Positions 49,249 through 57,250 of a stretch of 64,000 nt of DNA are shown here, piece after piece. The position numbers were made by a program, and so were the translations under genes. Source of the stretch: Enterococcus ratti (GTDB taxonomy: Bacteria > Bacillota > Bacilli > Lactobacillales > Enterococcaceae). The stretch covers positions 62,001 to 126,000 of the forward strand of contig NZ_JXLB01000001.1 of assembly GCF_001886195.1 (NCBI RefSeq), written 5' to 3'. Positions within the stretch are counted from its first letter, which is position 1. The number at the start of each line of letters is the position of its first letter. The notes below the pieces were generated by a model. It worked only from the letters and a program-made list of their open reading frames with translations, was not told the DNA's origin and did not search any database.

Positions 49249-49387
49249 TTGACAAATTATTAAAGTCTCCTTTAAACTTGGTGTGAACTCATCTTAATCA
49301 TAGAAAAGATAGAACAATGGAATTTTCGAGTAAGCGGAGAAGTACTACCTGATGTCTCGTGTCATTTTTACGAAGATCAGGTTTTTT
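49249..49387 (+). promoter_or_regulatory. Promoter and terminator-bearing leader of aroE
   Basis: TTGACA (49249-49254) and TTAAAC (49272-49277) are 17 bp apart. The 130-nt leader ends with an intrinsic terminator 25 nt before the aroE start: ACCTGAT (49347-49353) pairs with ATCAGGT (49376-49382), with inner TCGT/ACGA pairing and a T run. A terminator between promoter and gene implies conditional readthrough. It is not a T-box (no GGTGGNACCGCG). A short AUG frame (49317, MEFSSKRRSTT) overlaps the stem but lacks a clear ribosome site. Confidence 0.6.
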
Positions 49388-49412
49388 ATTTTATCAAATA
49401 GGAGGAAAAAAG

Positions 49413-50291
49413 ATGATTTCCGGTAAAACCAAACTAGCAGGCTTTTTTGCAGCACCTGCTTCTCACAGTTTTTCTCCTATTATGCACAACACGGCTTTTA
49501 AATTGTGTGGGATTGATGCAGTCTATCTAGCTTTTGAAGTAGATTGCCATCATTTGAAGCAAGCACTTGAAAGCATTCGTGTTTTGGATATGTTAGGAGG
49601 AAATTTCTCTATGCCGAATAAAATAGCTGTCTTGGATTACTTGGATGAATTAAGTCCAGAAGCAGAATTGATTGGTGCGGTCAATACGGTTGTGCACAAA
49701 AATCATCAGTTGATCGGTTACAATACAGATGGAATGGGGTTTATTCGTGCGGTAAAAGAAGTCGGACAGACCGTGGTAAATCAAAAAATGATTGTTTTAG
49801 GCGGTGGTGGTGCAGCCAAAGCAATAATTGCGCAAATGGCGTTAGAAGGTGCGAAAGAAGTAAATGTCTACAAACGAAAAAATACGACATTTTTTCTATT
49901 CAAAGAGTATTTAGCAAAAGTTTCAGAAAAAACTGGTTGTCCTATCTTTCTTCATGATTATGCAAATGAATCCCAACTTGTAAGGGATTTGAAGCAGGCG
50001 GATTTGTTAATTAATGCCACAGATATTGGTATGGGAAAAAAGGAAGGATGTTTGCCTCTTTCGCATGCCTCGCTGTTATCTTCAAATTTAACGGTGTTTG
50101 ATTTAATTTATTCCCCAAGTGAAACTCAATTACTAAAAGAAGCAAAAAAACTTGGTATAAAAGGATATAACGGTTTAGACATGTTGATTCATCAAGGAGC
50201 AATTGCTTTTGAACTTTGGACGCAAAAAGAAATGCCTATCGAAGAAATTCGCCGCTGCTTAGGTGTGTATGAAGAGAATAAGGATGTTTAA
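49413..50291 (+). CDS. aroE: Shikimate dehydrogenase
   Basis: Reduces 3-dehydroshikimate with NADPH in the aromatic pathway. The substrate-site Ser pair is in APASHSFSPIMHN, the catalytic Lys in GGNFSMPNKIAV, Asn in GAVNTVV and Asp in YNTDGMGF. The nucleotide loop is VLGGGGAAKAI. The NATPxGM-type motif reads NATDIGM and the final Gln is in LIHQGAIAFELW. The length is 292 from the ATG after AGGAGG. It stands alone with no other aro genes, so regulation by its leader may tie it to aromatic supply. It could also be a quinate/shikimate paralogue. Confidence 0.9.
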   Translation: MISGKTKLAGFFAAPASHSFSPIMHNTAFKLCGIDAVYLAFEVDCHHLKQALESIRVLDMLGGNFSMPNKIAVLDYLDELSPEAELIGAVNTVVHKNHQLIGYNTDGMGFIRAVKEVGQTVVNQKMIVLGGGGAAKAIIAQMALEGAKEVNVYKRKNTTFFLFKEYLAKVSEKTGCPIFLHDYANESQLVRDLKQADLLINATDIGMGKKEGCLPLSHASLLSSNLTVFDLIYSPSETQLLKEAKKLGIKGYNGLDMLIHQGAIAFELWTQKEMPIEEIRRCLGVYEENKDV

Positions 50292-50388
50292 ATCGTTATT
50301 TTTTATTAAATTATGGTTATAACAGCTGATTTTATTTTATAAGTATCGTATGCTTGACTTACTTGAAAAACATAGGGGAGGAACCAAG

Positions 50389-51576
50389 ATGAGTCGGATG
50401 GATCGCCATAAGAACATCCATAAAAAAGCAAAACCTCTAATTGAAAGGGGGAGTTTTTTTAGACGTGAACGAAAAAGTAAAAAAGATCGCAATAGTTATA
50501 TAGAACAAGAAAAGACTAAACACCTCTCTCATCAATCTCAGGAATATAAAGCCAAAGAGGAAAAGGGATCGTTTTCTTCTGTCTGGACGCCTTATTTTTC
50601 TCAAAAAATGAGTGAAAAGAAAACTTATCAATCAAAAAAGGGCTTTTTTAAGAGGAAAAAAATGCTAACAGATGACCGATCAAAAATGAAACGGTCTTGG
50701 AAAAAAATAATCTTAGGTGTTGCTTTATTTTTTGTTTTGTTTTCTGCGTCTTCGTTTTTTGTTGGAAAGTGGATTGCTGAGCATGATACCAGTTTATCAA
50801 GTGTTACTGCGGAGAAATTCAAAGGAATGCAATCTTCAAGCGGAGCTCATAATATTTTAATTTTAGGTAGTGATACAAGAGGAGAAGATTCAGGACGAGC
50901 GGATACCATTATGTTGTTGCAGTTAGACGGTCCAGCGCATAAGCCAAAATTGATTTCTTTTATGCGAGATAGTTTTGTGACGATACCCGGTGTGGGTCAA
51001 AACAAAATTAATTCGGCTTATGCTTACGGAGGCGCTGAATTGGTTCGTCAAACGTTGAAAGAAAATTTTGGACTGGATTGTCAGTATTATGCAAAAGTTG
51101 ATTTTAAATCATTTGAAAAAGTGATTGATGCGTTGTTTGTGAATGGCGTAAAAATCAAGGCAGAAAAAAGTTTGAATTTAGATGGTGTTGACATCAAAAA
51201 AGGAATTCAAAAAATGAATGGGCATGTCCTTTTGCAATATGCTCGTTTTCGAATGGATGAAGAGGGAGATTTTGGACGTGTAAGGCGACAACAGCAAGTA
51301 ATGAATGCAATATTCAATCAACTAAAAAATCCGTTGAATTTATTTCGTTCTCCTTATGCTGCTGGGAAGGCGATTGGTTATACTTCAACAGATATTCCTT
51401 CATTGTTTATGGTTAAAAACCTCTTTTCAATTATGCGAGGAATGGGTGGAATTGATCGCTTGAGTGTTCCAGTAAACGGTTCTTGGAATTTTGGTAATAG
51501 CAGTTATGCTGGTAGTATTTTAGTCATTGATAATGAAGCAAACAAAACAGCTGTCAGTCAGTTTTTAAGCAAATAA
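50389..51576 (+). CDS. LytR-CpsA-Psr (LCP) family cell-wall ligase
   Basis: Transfers anionic glycopolymers (teichoic acid or polysaccharide) from lipid carriers to peptidoglycan. A long basic cytoplasmic head (about 110 residues, RRERKSKKDRNSYIEQEKTK) precedes one TM helix (KIILGVALFFVLFSASSFFVG). The extracellular LCP domain has NILILGSDTRGEDSGRADTI, LISFMRDSFVTIPG, NKINSAYAYGG and LLQYARFRMDEEGDFGRVRRQQQ. The Asp and Arg residues that bind the polyprenyl pyrophosphate are present. The length is 395 from the ATG at 50389 after GGAGGAA. Confidence 0.92.
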   Translation: MSRMDRHKNIHKKAKPLIERGSFFRRERKSKKDRNSYIEQEKTKHLSHQSQEYKAKEEKGSFSSVWTPYFSQKMSEKKTYQSKKGFFKRKKMLTDDRSKMKRSWKKIILGVALFFVLFSASSFFVGKWIAEHDTSLSSVTAEKFKGMQSSSGAHNILILGSDTRGEDSGRADTIMLLQLDGPAHKPKLISFMRDSFVTIPGVGQNKINSAYAYGGAELVRQTLKENFGLDCQYYAKVDFKSFEKVIDALFVNGVKIKAEKSLNLDGVDIKKGIQKMNGHVLLQYARFRMDEEGDFGRVRRQQQVMNAIFNQLKNPLNLFRSPYAAGKAIGYTSTDIPSLFMVKNLFSIMRGMGGIDRLSVPVNGSWNFGNSSYAGSILVIDNEANKTAVSQFLSK

Positions 51577-51581
51577 TTTGT

Positions 51582-51617
51582 AAAGCGACGAAGTATAAAA
51601 AATGCTAGTCGCTTTTT
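51582..51617 (+). terminator. Terminator of the LCP gene
   Basis: AAAGCGAC (51582-51589) pairs with GTCGCTTT (51608-51615), followed by T residues. Confidence 0.8.
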
Positions 51618-51712
51618 CTTAGGTCTTTTAGCCAAAAGGAGCTTTTTGAGCGTACATTAACAAATAGATATTTATTCCGAAAAGTTAGAAAAACAAATAA
51701 TTCTAAACATTT

Positions 51713-52096
51713 TTGATAATTAGTATATACTTTTGTATTTTGTATAAAGTAATTGTTCAATATTCTGTTAGTGAAAAAATCGGACTTAAAGATGCAAATT
51801 CTTTAGATATGCCGATAAAGCAACCTTTTCAAGCAGACAAAAGAAAATTAAATGATATTACATTTAACATAAAAGCTCAGAAAATTTTTGGAACAGAACT
51901 TCCGACTATTTATGATAAGGCAGCAATATTAGTAATTAATCTTGAAAAAAACATCTTTTTCATATTCACAATGGAAACAAATGGACAGCTCTTAGCAATG
52001 ATTACTTTTTTCAAATTAAATGGTTGTACTACTCATTTTTCTCAAGAAGAAGCAGTTCGATTTATACTCGATATTACAACCAGTTCAAGAATTTGA
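51713..52096 (+). pseudogene. Possible gene fragment, hypothetical
   Basis: An open stretch of about 125 codons without a credible start (TTG, no ribosome site). The inner part (KIGLKDANSLDMPIKQPFQA, then FNIKAQKIFGTELPTIYDKA) looks protein-like and acidic/basic balanced, unlike the flanking AT-rich frames. I do not recognise it. It may be the surviving C-terminal piece of a larger gene in this decayed zone. The remaining 52097-52302 shows nothing. Confidence 0.35.
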
Positions 52097-52214
52097 TACG
52101 TTAAAAAAAGAAATTACAAGCTTATCTTTGAGAATCAGGTAAAATATAAAAAATCCGTTGATTAAAATATTTTTTATTTACTTGAAGAAGATAGATGATA
52201 CATAAAGAGAAAAG

Positions 52215-52245
<31 letters not shown>

Positions 52246-52302
52246 CAAAGTAGTTTTAAAGTAGATTAAACGACTTCTAAACTGAATCAAACCAAAAAAC
52301 AC

Positions 52303-52327
52303 AAAAAAACGTCTCAAATGAGCCGTT
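52303..52327 (-). terminator. Minus-strand terminator of the decayed operon
   Basis: On the minus strand AACGGCTCA pairs with TGAGACGTT (one mismatch) around a short loop, followed by seven T residues. It closes the minus-strand run of small genes at 52438-53352. Confidence 0.6.
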
Positions 52328-52437
52328 ACAACATTTTAAAATTATTTTGCATTATCTAACAATAATTGTGTACAAAATTTTTTATATCTATGTATCAAAG
52401 CATCTTTTTAGTGAAGGATTTTACTTTTTTTATCGGA

Positions 52438-52617
52438 CTAAAACTCCATTTGTTGTTCAATATCTTTTTTTGCTACAATCACTATTTTGAATCTAAGATT
52501 TTGTGTTTCTTCCATAGAAGAATCTCTTTTTCCAATAGGAGAACTTCTTCTCGTCCCATCTTGATTCTTATAAAAATTAGCTAATCTCAGTTGTTCTTGC
52601 TGGACTAACTTTTTTGT
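52438..52617 (-). pseudogene. C-terminal remnant of an unknown protein
   Basis: The minus-strand frame reads KKLVQQEQLRLANFYKNQDG, then RRSSPIGKRDSSMEETQNLR, and ends KKDIEQQMEF before a stop. There is no start codon with a ribosome site and a stop lies directly upstream, so the N-terminal part is missing. It lies between a small helical gene and the terminator of the same strand, so it is probably the truncated last gene of that operon. Confidence 0.4.
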
Positions 52618-52649
52618 TCAAAATTATAAAAAATAGATAGGAAGTTCAG

Positions 52650-52901
52650 TTACTTCATTCGTTGTTTTAGATCATGTAGTTGCTGTTTATAAATATTTTT
52701 TTCTGCGGCTGTTTGTTTTGCTTTTTCTACTATATTTTCCAAAAGTTTTTTATTTTCGCTGTACGATTTTCTTTTAGAAGGAATCAACCGATTTACGTCT
52801 TTCAATGTTTCTTGCCTAAACATACTCATATTGATATAAAAAGATTCTTTTTCTTGTAAACCAGCAATTTTTGCTCGTAATTTGATTTCTTCTTTTTCCA
52901 T
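52650..52901 (-). CDS. Small coiled-coil protein, possibly type VII effector-associated
   Basis: An 83-residue highly charged, helical product: EEIKLRAKIAGLQEKESFY, then MFRQETLKDVNRLIPSKRKS and ENIVEKAKQTAAEKNIYKQQ. There are no Cys or TM segments. Its size, heptad-like pattern and position after another small helical frame recall the DUF3130/DUF3958 (Lap1/Lap2) pairs that precede LXG toxins of type VII secretion. No WXG or LXG motif is present, so this is a guess from architecture. The ATG follows AAAGGAAG at a slightly long distance (11 nt). It may be a leftover without function. Confidence 0.45.
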   Translation of the reverse strand: MEKEEIKLRAKIAGLQEKESFYINMSMFRQETLKDVNRLIPSKRKSYSENKKLLENIVEKAKQTAAEKNIYKQQLHDLKQRMK

Positions 52902-53033
52902 TTTTTTGTGAACTTCCTTTAAATAAACAAATACTAGATGTTGCTTAACGCTGTTTTTTCTGTCTTACTTATTACGATATGAAAAAATTTTTTATTTTTC
53001 AAGAAAGCCATCTCTTGTTCTCTCCTTATCTCC

Positions 53034-53352
53034 CTATTTTTCTTTACTGTTTAGTTTCATTGAGTGAGTCATTGATTTTCCAATTTTTTCTTGAGTGTCT
53101 GGAGTCATTTGTCGATTATTTGTAAGAAAAACACGTTCTACTGTTTTCTCTACCTCTTTTACTGCTTTAGTTAAGCTAGCAAATGACTGTTTTTCTTTTT
53201 GATTTTATTGTTTGTTACAGATTGATTGGTAGTTCCCATATGTAAATATTCCTCCATTTCATTTATTATCTTAATCGCAGACCTAAGCTGTCCTTTCCTG
53301 TGCATTAACTGAACTAAGAATCTCTCCTCTTTTTTCTTGTTGAACTGCCCCA
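53034..53352 (-). pseudogene. Frameshifted small helical protein(s)
   Basis: A minus-strand frame starts MGQFNKKKEERFLVQLMHRK and contains SAIKIINEMEEYLHM. It runs into an internal ATG with its own GGAGGA site (53239, MGTTNQSVTNNKIKKK) and stops near 53171. After a one-base shift in an A-rich run the sequence continues QSFASLTKAVKEVEKTVERV, then FLTNNRQMTPDTQEKIGKSM to a stop at 53034. The shifted part is helical and looks coding, so the second gene was likely about 68 residues before the frameshift. Confidence 0.45.
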
Positions 53353-53487
53353 TCTAAGTAAATAAAATAGCACACTATAGATAGATGACAAATAATTTTA
53401 CAACAACTTTTTCTTCATCAAACATCATTTATTTCTAAAAAAATAAAAAATTTTCTGCTATTATTATTTTCCCATTTTTTATACGAA

Positions 53488-53542
53488 AATAAGCTAGAGG
53501 ATATCGAAAATAACTTTTATCTTCGATATCCTCTAGCTTATT
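53488..53542. repeat. 21-bp perfect inverted repeat
   Basis: AATAAGCTAGAGGATATCGAA (arms 53488-53508 and 53522-53542) around a 13-nt loop, just beyond the ldh terminator. The stem is far longer than needed for termination. It could be a backup terminator on the minus strand (tail TTTTCG) or a relic of an element end. Confidence 0.75.
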
Positions 53543-53564
53543 GCTTTAATGTTTAACTATTAAA

Positions 53565-53593
53565 CAAACCAAAGCATGAAATTCTTTGGTTTG
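53565..53593 (-). terminator. Terminator of ldh
   Basis: CAAACCAAAG (53565-53574) pairs with CTTTGGTTTG (53584-53593), 20 bp beyond the ldh stop on the minus strand. The T tail is weak in that direction (GTTTAATAG). Confidence 0.6.
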
Positions 53594-53612
53594 CTAGCCT
53601 TTTTCATTTAAA

Positions 53613-54557
53613 TTATAATACAGTATTTAATACTTTTCTTAATTCACTAACAGATTGATTGAACATTTTTGTTTCTTCAGGAGTAATGGATAGTTCAATC
53701 ACTTCTCTTACCCCGTTTTCATCAACGATTGAAGGAACACCGGTAAAGATATCTGTTTCACCATATTGACCGTTTAAATAAGCAGAAACAGGTAACACAG
53801 CTTGTTCATTATTTAATATTGCTTTCACAATACGCGCAGTACTCATACCAATTCCATAATAAGTTGCTTTCTTTCTATCGATAATTTCGTAAGCTGCATT
53901 TTTTACTTTATCGGCAATGATTGTTAAATCACTTTCTTCAATACGATGATCTTTTTCTACAAATTCCATGATTGGTTTTCCACCAACAGTTGTGTGAGAC
54001 CACGCAGCTACTTCTGAATCTCCATGTTCTCCTAAGATATATCCATGAACGCTACGAGGATCAATTGCTAATTTTAATGCAATTTCTTTTCTAAAACGAG
54101 TAGTGTCTAAAGTTGTTCCAGTTCCGATTACTCGAGAAGAAGGCAAGCCAGATTCTTTCCATGCAATGTAAGTTAAAATGTCTACAGGATTTGAAGCGAC
54201 TACTAAAGCTCCATCAAATCCAGAATTCATGATTTGTTTCACAATATCTCTCATAATATTAGAATTTGTTTTTACTAAATCTAGACGAGTTTGTCCAGGT
54301 TTTTGGTTAATTCCAGCAGTGATTACAACTAAATCTGCATCGGTACATTCACTGTAATCTCCTGACCAAACGGCAACGTTTTCTTCTCCCCATGCCATAC
54401 CATCTAATAGGTCCAGAGCTTCTCCTTCAGCTTTTTCTTGGTTTACGTCAATTAAGACTAATTCATTGGAAATTCCTTGGTTAATCATTGCATAAGCGAT
54501 ACTTGTTCCTACAAAGCCTGTACCGACAATGACTACTTTTCTACTTGTTTTTTTCAT
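53613..54557 (-). CDS. ldh: L-lactate dehydrogenase
   Basis: Reduces pyruvate to lactate with NADH, the main fermentative sink. The Rossmann opening is KVVIVGTGFVGTSIAYAMIN. The coenzyme/substrate loop is ITAGINQKPGQTRLDLVKTN, with the catalytic Arg, and the catalytic His is in YILGEHGDSEVAAWS. The Asp/Arg pair lies in GTGTTLDTTRFRKEIA. The length is 314 from the ATG at 54557; a further ATG 6 codons upstream lacks a site. The N-terminus differs from the MTATAGNKDHQ-type enterococcal Ldh-1, so it may be the second isozyme type. Confidence 0.94.
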   Translation of the reverse strand: MKKTSRKVVIVGTGFVGTSIAYAMINQGISNELVLIDVNQEKAEGEALDLLDGMAWGEENVAVWSGDYSECTDADLVVITAGINQKPGQTRLDLVKTNSNIMRDIVKQIMNSGFDGALVVASNPVDILTYIAWKESGLPSSRVIGTGTTLDTTRFRKEIALKLAIDPRSVHGYILGEHGDSEVAAWSHTTVGGKPIMEFVEKDHRIEESDLTIIADKVKNAAYEIIDRKKATYYGIGMSTARIVKAILNNEQAVLPVSAYLNGQYGETDIFTGVPSIVDENGVREVIELSITPEETKMFNQSVSELRKVLNTVL

Positions 54558-54602
54558 AACAATTACACACTCCATTTCATATAGTATGTTATTTTCATGA
54601 AA

Positions 54603-54631
54603 ATTATACAGTAAATATAATCATTTATCAA
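54603..54631 (-). promoter_or_regulatory. Promoter of ldh
   Basis: On the minus strand TTGATA (54631-54626) and perfect TATAAT (54608-54603) are 17 bp apart. The rest of 54632-54800 is AT-rich without a gene. Confidence 0.7.
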
Positions 54632-54800
54632 TATAATAGATTTTATTATTAATATAATTTTTTTTTATAGAAATGATTTGTAGAACAAAAAAATAGAGAC
54701 TATATGTATTTATTTTGTATTTATATTTACAAAAAAGGCATTTATATCCAATCATTCTTTTTTTTGATAGAATCTTATGCTGTTTTTGTTCTCTATTCAT

Positions 54801-54844
54801 AAAAAGACTTAGATTATTAATTTTCTAATAATCTAAGTCTTTTT
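54801..54844. terminator. Bidirectional terminator downstream of the small TM gene
   Basis: Perfect 19-bp arms (54801-54819 and 54826-54844; AAAAAGACTTAG type) with a 6-nt loop and A/T flanks on both sides. Confidence 0.88.
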
Positions 54845-54865
54845 AATATGTATAATTGTTTAGAC

Positions 54866-55096
54866 TTATTTAAATCTTTTATACTGTCCTTGTTTTGAAA
54901 CTGTTTTTGATGAAAAATTCTTGTTTGCGGGTTTATTAGTCGTTTTTTTACTTAAAAATGCCACGAAAAAAACGAGGATTGCGAGTCCGCCTAAAATTAA
55001 GTACATATGATCTGATAAATAAGTAGATAAAAGATCGAAGATATCAGTTTGCGCAACTAAACTTGAATTGACTATCTGCAACCAGAGCTTTTCCAT
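54866..55096 (-). CDS. Small single-pass membrane protein, unknown
   Basis: A 76-residue product with a short polar N-terminal part, one TM helix (HMYLILGGLAILVFFVAFLS) and a basic cytoplasmic tail (KKTTNKPANKNFSSKTVSKQ). A GGGAGGAA ribosome site precedes the ATG. No family is recognised. It is monocistronic between two intergenic regions and ends at the symmetrical terminator. The gap upstream of it (55097-55455) shows no gene and no clear motif. Confidence 0.7.
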   Translation of the reverse strand: MEKLWLQIVNSSLVAQTDIFDLLSTYLSDHMYLILGGLAILVFFVAFLSKKTTNKPANKNFSSKTVSKQGQYKRFK

Positions 55097-55455
55097 ATAT
55101 TTCCTCCCTATCTTAATACGAAAAAAATTTCATTTCTTCAATATAAAGCATAATATAAAAAAAGATAAAGAAAATAACTTTTTTTTCTTTGGAATAGAAA
55201 AAAGGGAGAGCTGAAACGATTGCAAAAATTTAGTTGTGCAACTGATATTAAATGAATAAATGTTTTCTGCATATTTTGCCTATCTTTTGATAACGTGAAG
55301 CTTTTAAAAATTAAACTAGTGATCTGTTTTCCTTTCTTTTGTCAATTAAAAGTTGCCTACGAAAGCCCACGAAAAAATTGGACTTTGGTAAGCGTCTAAT
55401 AGAAATTGCCTATCAATTAAAAATAAATCCAAACAAATAAAAATAGCAAATTACG

Positions 55456-55743
55456 TTACTTTTGATGCTTGGTAGTAATTTCTTCAAATTTTTCTTTTAC
55501 TTCTTTGGCTAATTTTTCTACTTCTTTTTCAAAAGCATTTGGTTGAGCAGATGTTTCTTCTTCGACGGAGTTTGAACCAGATAACGCAACTTCTTTTTCT
55601 TCGCTAGAATTTGAACCAGATAAAGCTTCTTGTTTGTTTTTTGTTTCGCCAGAATTTGTGCCGGCTAATGCTACTTCTTCTTCTGTTTTAGGCGCCATAG
55701 ATCCTCTTAGACGTTTACCTTTTTCGTCAGTATAATTTGTCAT
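55456..55743 (-). CDS. Small acidic protein with tandem ALSGSNS repeats
   Basis: A 95-residue soluble product of unknown function. It has three tandem units: VALAGTNSGE, EALSGSNSSEE and VALSGSNSVEE. The units are followed by a C-terminal amphipathic helix (FEKEVEKLAKEVKEKFEEIT). The head MTNYTDEKGKRLRGSMAPK is basic. There is no signal peptide or TM helix. AGGAGG lies at proper distance before the ATG at 55743. The repeats resemble short motif arrays that serve as binding sites, but no function can be assigned. Confidence 0.75.
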   Translation of the reverse strand: MTNYTDEKGKRLRGSMAPKTEEEVALAGTNSGETKNKQEALSGSNSSEEKEVALSGSNSVEEETSAQPNAFEKEVEKLAKEVKEKFEEITTKHQK

Positions 55744-55890
55744 AAAATTCCTCCTAATATTCATTTATTTTATCGTACCTAAGAAGAAAGCAACTGTCAA
55801 AACATGAAGATAGAACTAGAGTCTTTTCTCCTGTTTTTAACAGTTATTCCATATCTGTGTTTAGTTGTTGGATGTATGACTCTTTTTTTA

Positions 55891-56469
55891 TTATTGTTGT
55901 TCCTTTATTTGGATGCATTGAGCAATCAATGTACTTAAGAAGTGATAACCTAGTTTTGAAGGATGTAATCCGTCTTCTTGTAAATAAAGAGAAGGATCTT
56001 CAAAAGTTTTTTCATAATGATAGAAATCAATAAAGTCGACTTTCATTGACTCGGCTACTTTTTTTGCAATTTTGCCATATTCGATTAATATTTTTGGAAC
56101 AGTTTGTGTTTTAATTTTTTCATCTACATAACTAGGACCAACTAAAATAATGTGACTATTTCGAAACTGTTGAATCATTTGTTGCAGATTTTTTTGATAT
56201 GTTTCCTGATTATTTCTTTGATTGATTGCATCATTGATACCTACATTCATGACAACGTACTCGGCTGTTTTTTCTTGCTTTGTGAGTTGGTTTAGTCTTT
56301 CAAGACAGCTTGTTGTAGAATCGCCTTTTTTTCCTAAATTGGTGATTGTAAAATCTGTTTTTCCTAGTGAATTAAGAGCATCTGAAAGATAACTGTCTAA
56401 AATATGGGCAACTTCTCCTTGAAATAATCCTGCTGCAATGCTATCACCGAATATGATTATTTTTTTCAT
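55891..56469 (-). CDS. SGNH/GDSL family hydrolase
   Basis: Esterase-fold protein of about 192 residues. Block I is IIIFGDSIAAGLFQ with the nucleophile Ser, block III is MNVGINDAINQR (G-x-N-D), and block V is LYLQEDGLHPSKLGYHFL (D-x-x-H). No signal peptide is present, so it acts in the cytoplasm. The start is uncertain: ATG at 56469 or, three codons upstream, at 56478; AAGGG is closer to the later one in spacing. The substrate is unknown (lipid, acetylated sugar or peptide). It is monocistronic on the minus strand. Confidence 0.85.
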   Translation of the reverse strand: MKKIIIFGDSIAAGLFQGEVAHILDSYLSDALNSLGKTDFTITNLGKKGDSTTSCLERLNQLTKQEKTAEYVVMNVGINDAINQRNNQETYQKNLQQMIQQFRNSHIILVGPSYVDEKIKTQTVPKILIEYGKIAKKVAESMKVDFIDFYHYEKTFEDPSLYLQEDGLHPSKLGYHFLSTLIAQCIQIKEQQ

Positions 56470-56647
56470 TTTCTTCATCCCTTTATTTTTATTGCATTTA
56501 AAGCCTACCACTTCAAGAGGAAAATAAGAACCCTTTGCGTTCAACTATAAAAAAAAATTATATTGATATAGTTTTTTTTATAAATATATCGATGATAGGA
56601 TAATTTAGGATTTTCTTCACTTTTATTTTGCAGATAGTCATACGATC

Positions 56648-57250
56648 TTATTCTCGTCTTTTTAGACCAACTTGCAGCCATTTTACTTTATAATGGTAAT
56701 CGTGAAGCAACTGTTTTGTTGTCCAAGCGTTTGCAATGCAATCTGTTAAGGAAGTGATGACTAAATCCATAATAAAATATAAAAAACTAAGTGCTTCCTC
56801 AGAATCTTTTATTGAAAAATGGTTGATTTTTAAAAGATTAAACCACTCGTGAATCTCTTCGGATTTAGAAGAAGTTATTCGTTTATGCCTAGAAAAATCG
56901 TTGCTTTGGGTTAAAAATTGAAGGATACACCAATAATTATTTTTAGTATCTAAAGTACTGCACCAAGCTAGATAATTTTCAATTCCTCGAAAAAAATCTT
57001 GTTTGCTTTTATGAATATACTGTAGAAGGTCTTGGTGAATTTGAAGTGAATAATAATGAATCGCATAGGTATAAGCATCTTCTAGATCGTCAAAGTATTT
57101 ATAAAATGCACCACGAGACATTGCCATATCTTCAACAATATCAGCCACTTTTACTTGACTGATCGGTCGTTTAGAAAAATTTTTCAACAGAACTTCAAGA
57201 ATTCTTTGCTTCTTCAAAGAAGGCAGATTAATAAATGTTGTTTTAGGCAT
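56648..57250 (-). CDS. TetR family regulator of the ABC exporter
   Basis: The N-terminal helix-turn-helix reads RPISQVKVADIVEDMAMSRG, then AFYKYFDDLEDAYTYAI. The C-terminal ligand domain has two Trp-rich segments (YLAWCSTLDTKNNYWCILQF). The length is 200 from the ATG at 57250, preceded by AAGGAGG. The start overlaps the ATPase stop by 8 nt, so it is the last gene of permease-ATPase-TetR. It probably represses the operon through the twin GTCACT operators at 59045-59102. The ligand may be the exported substrate; HrtR and FhtR, which sense heme in relatives, are the closest analogues by architecture. Confidence 0.85.
   Translation of the reverse strand: MPKTTFINLPSLKKQRILEVLLKNFSKRPISQVKVADIVEDMAMSRGAFYKYFDDLEDAYTYAIHYYSLQIHQDLLQYIHKSKQDFFRGIENYLAWCSTLDTKNNYWCILQFLTQSNDFSRHKRITSSKSEEIHEWFNLLKINHFSIKDSEEALSFLYFIMDLVITSLTDCIANAWTTKQLLHDYHYKVKWLQVGLKRRE

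Noticed and set aside
49284-49387. T-box or known riboswitch in front of aroE
   Set aside because: No GGTGGNACCGCG-type T-box sequence and no recognisable conserved riboswitch core; kept as an unidentified leader only.
52366-52584. Plus-strand 72-codon frame in the decayed zone
   Set aside because: It is Phe/Ile-rich and lies opposite a more protein-like minus-strand frame; no start signal.
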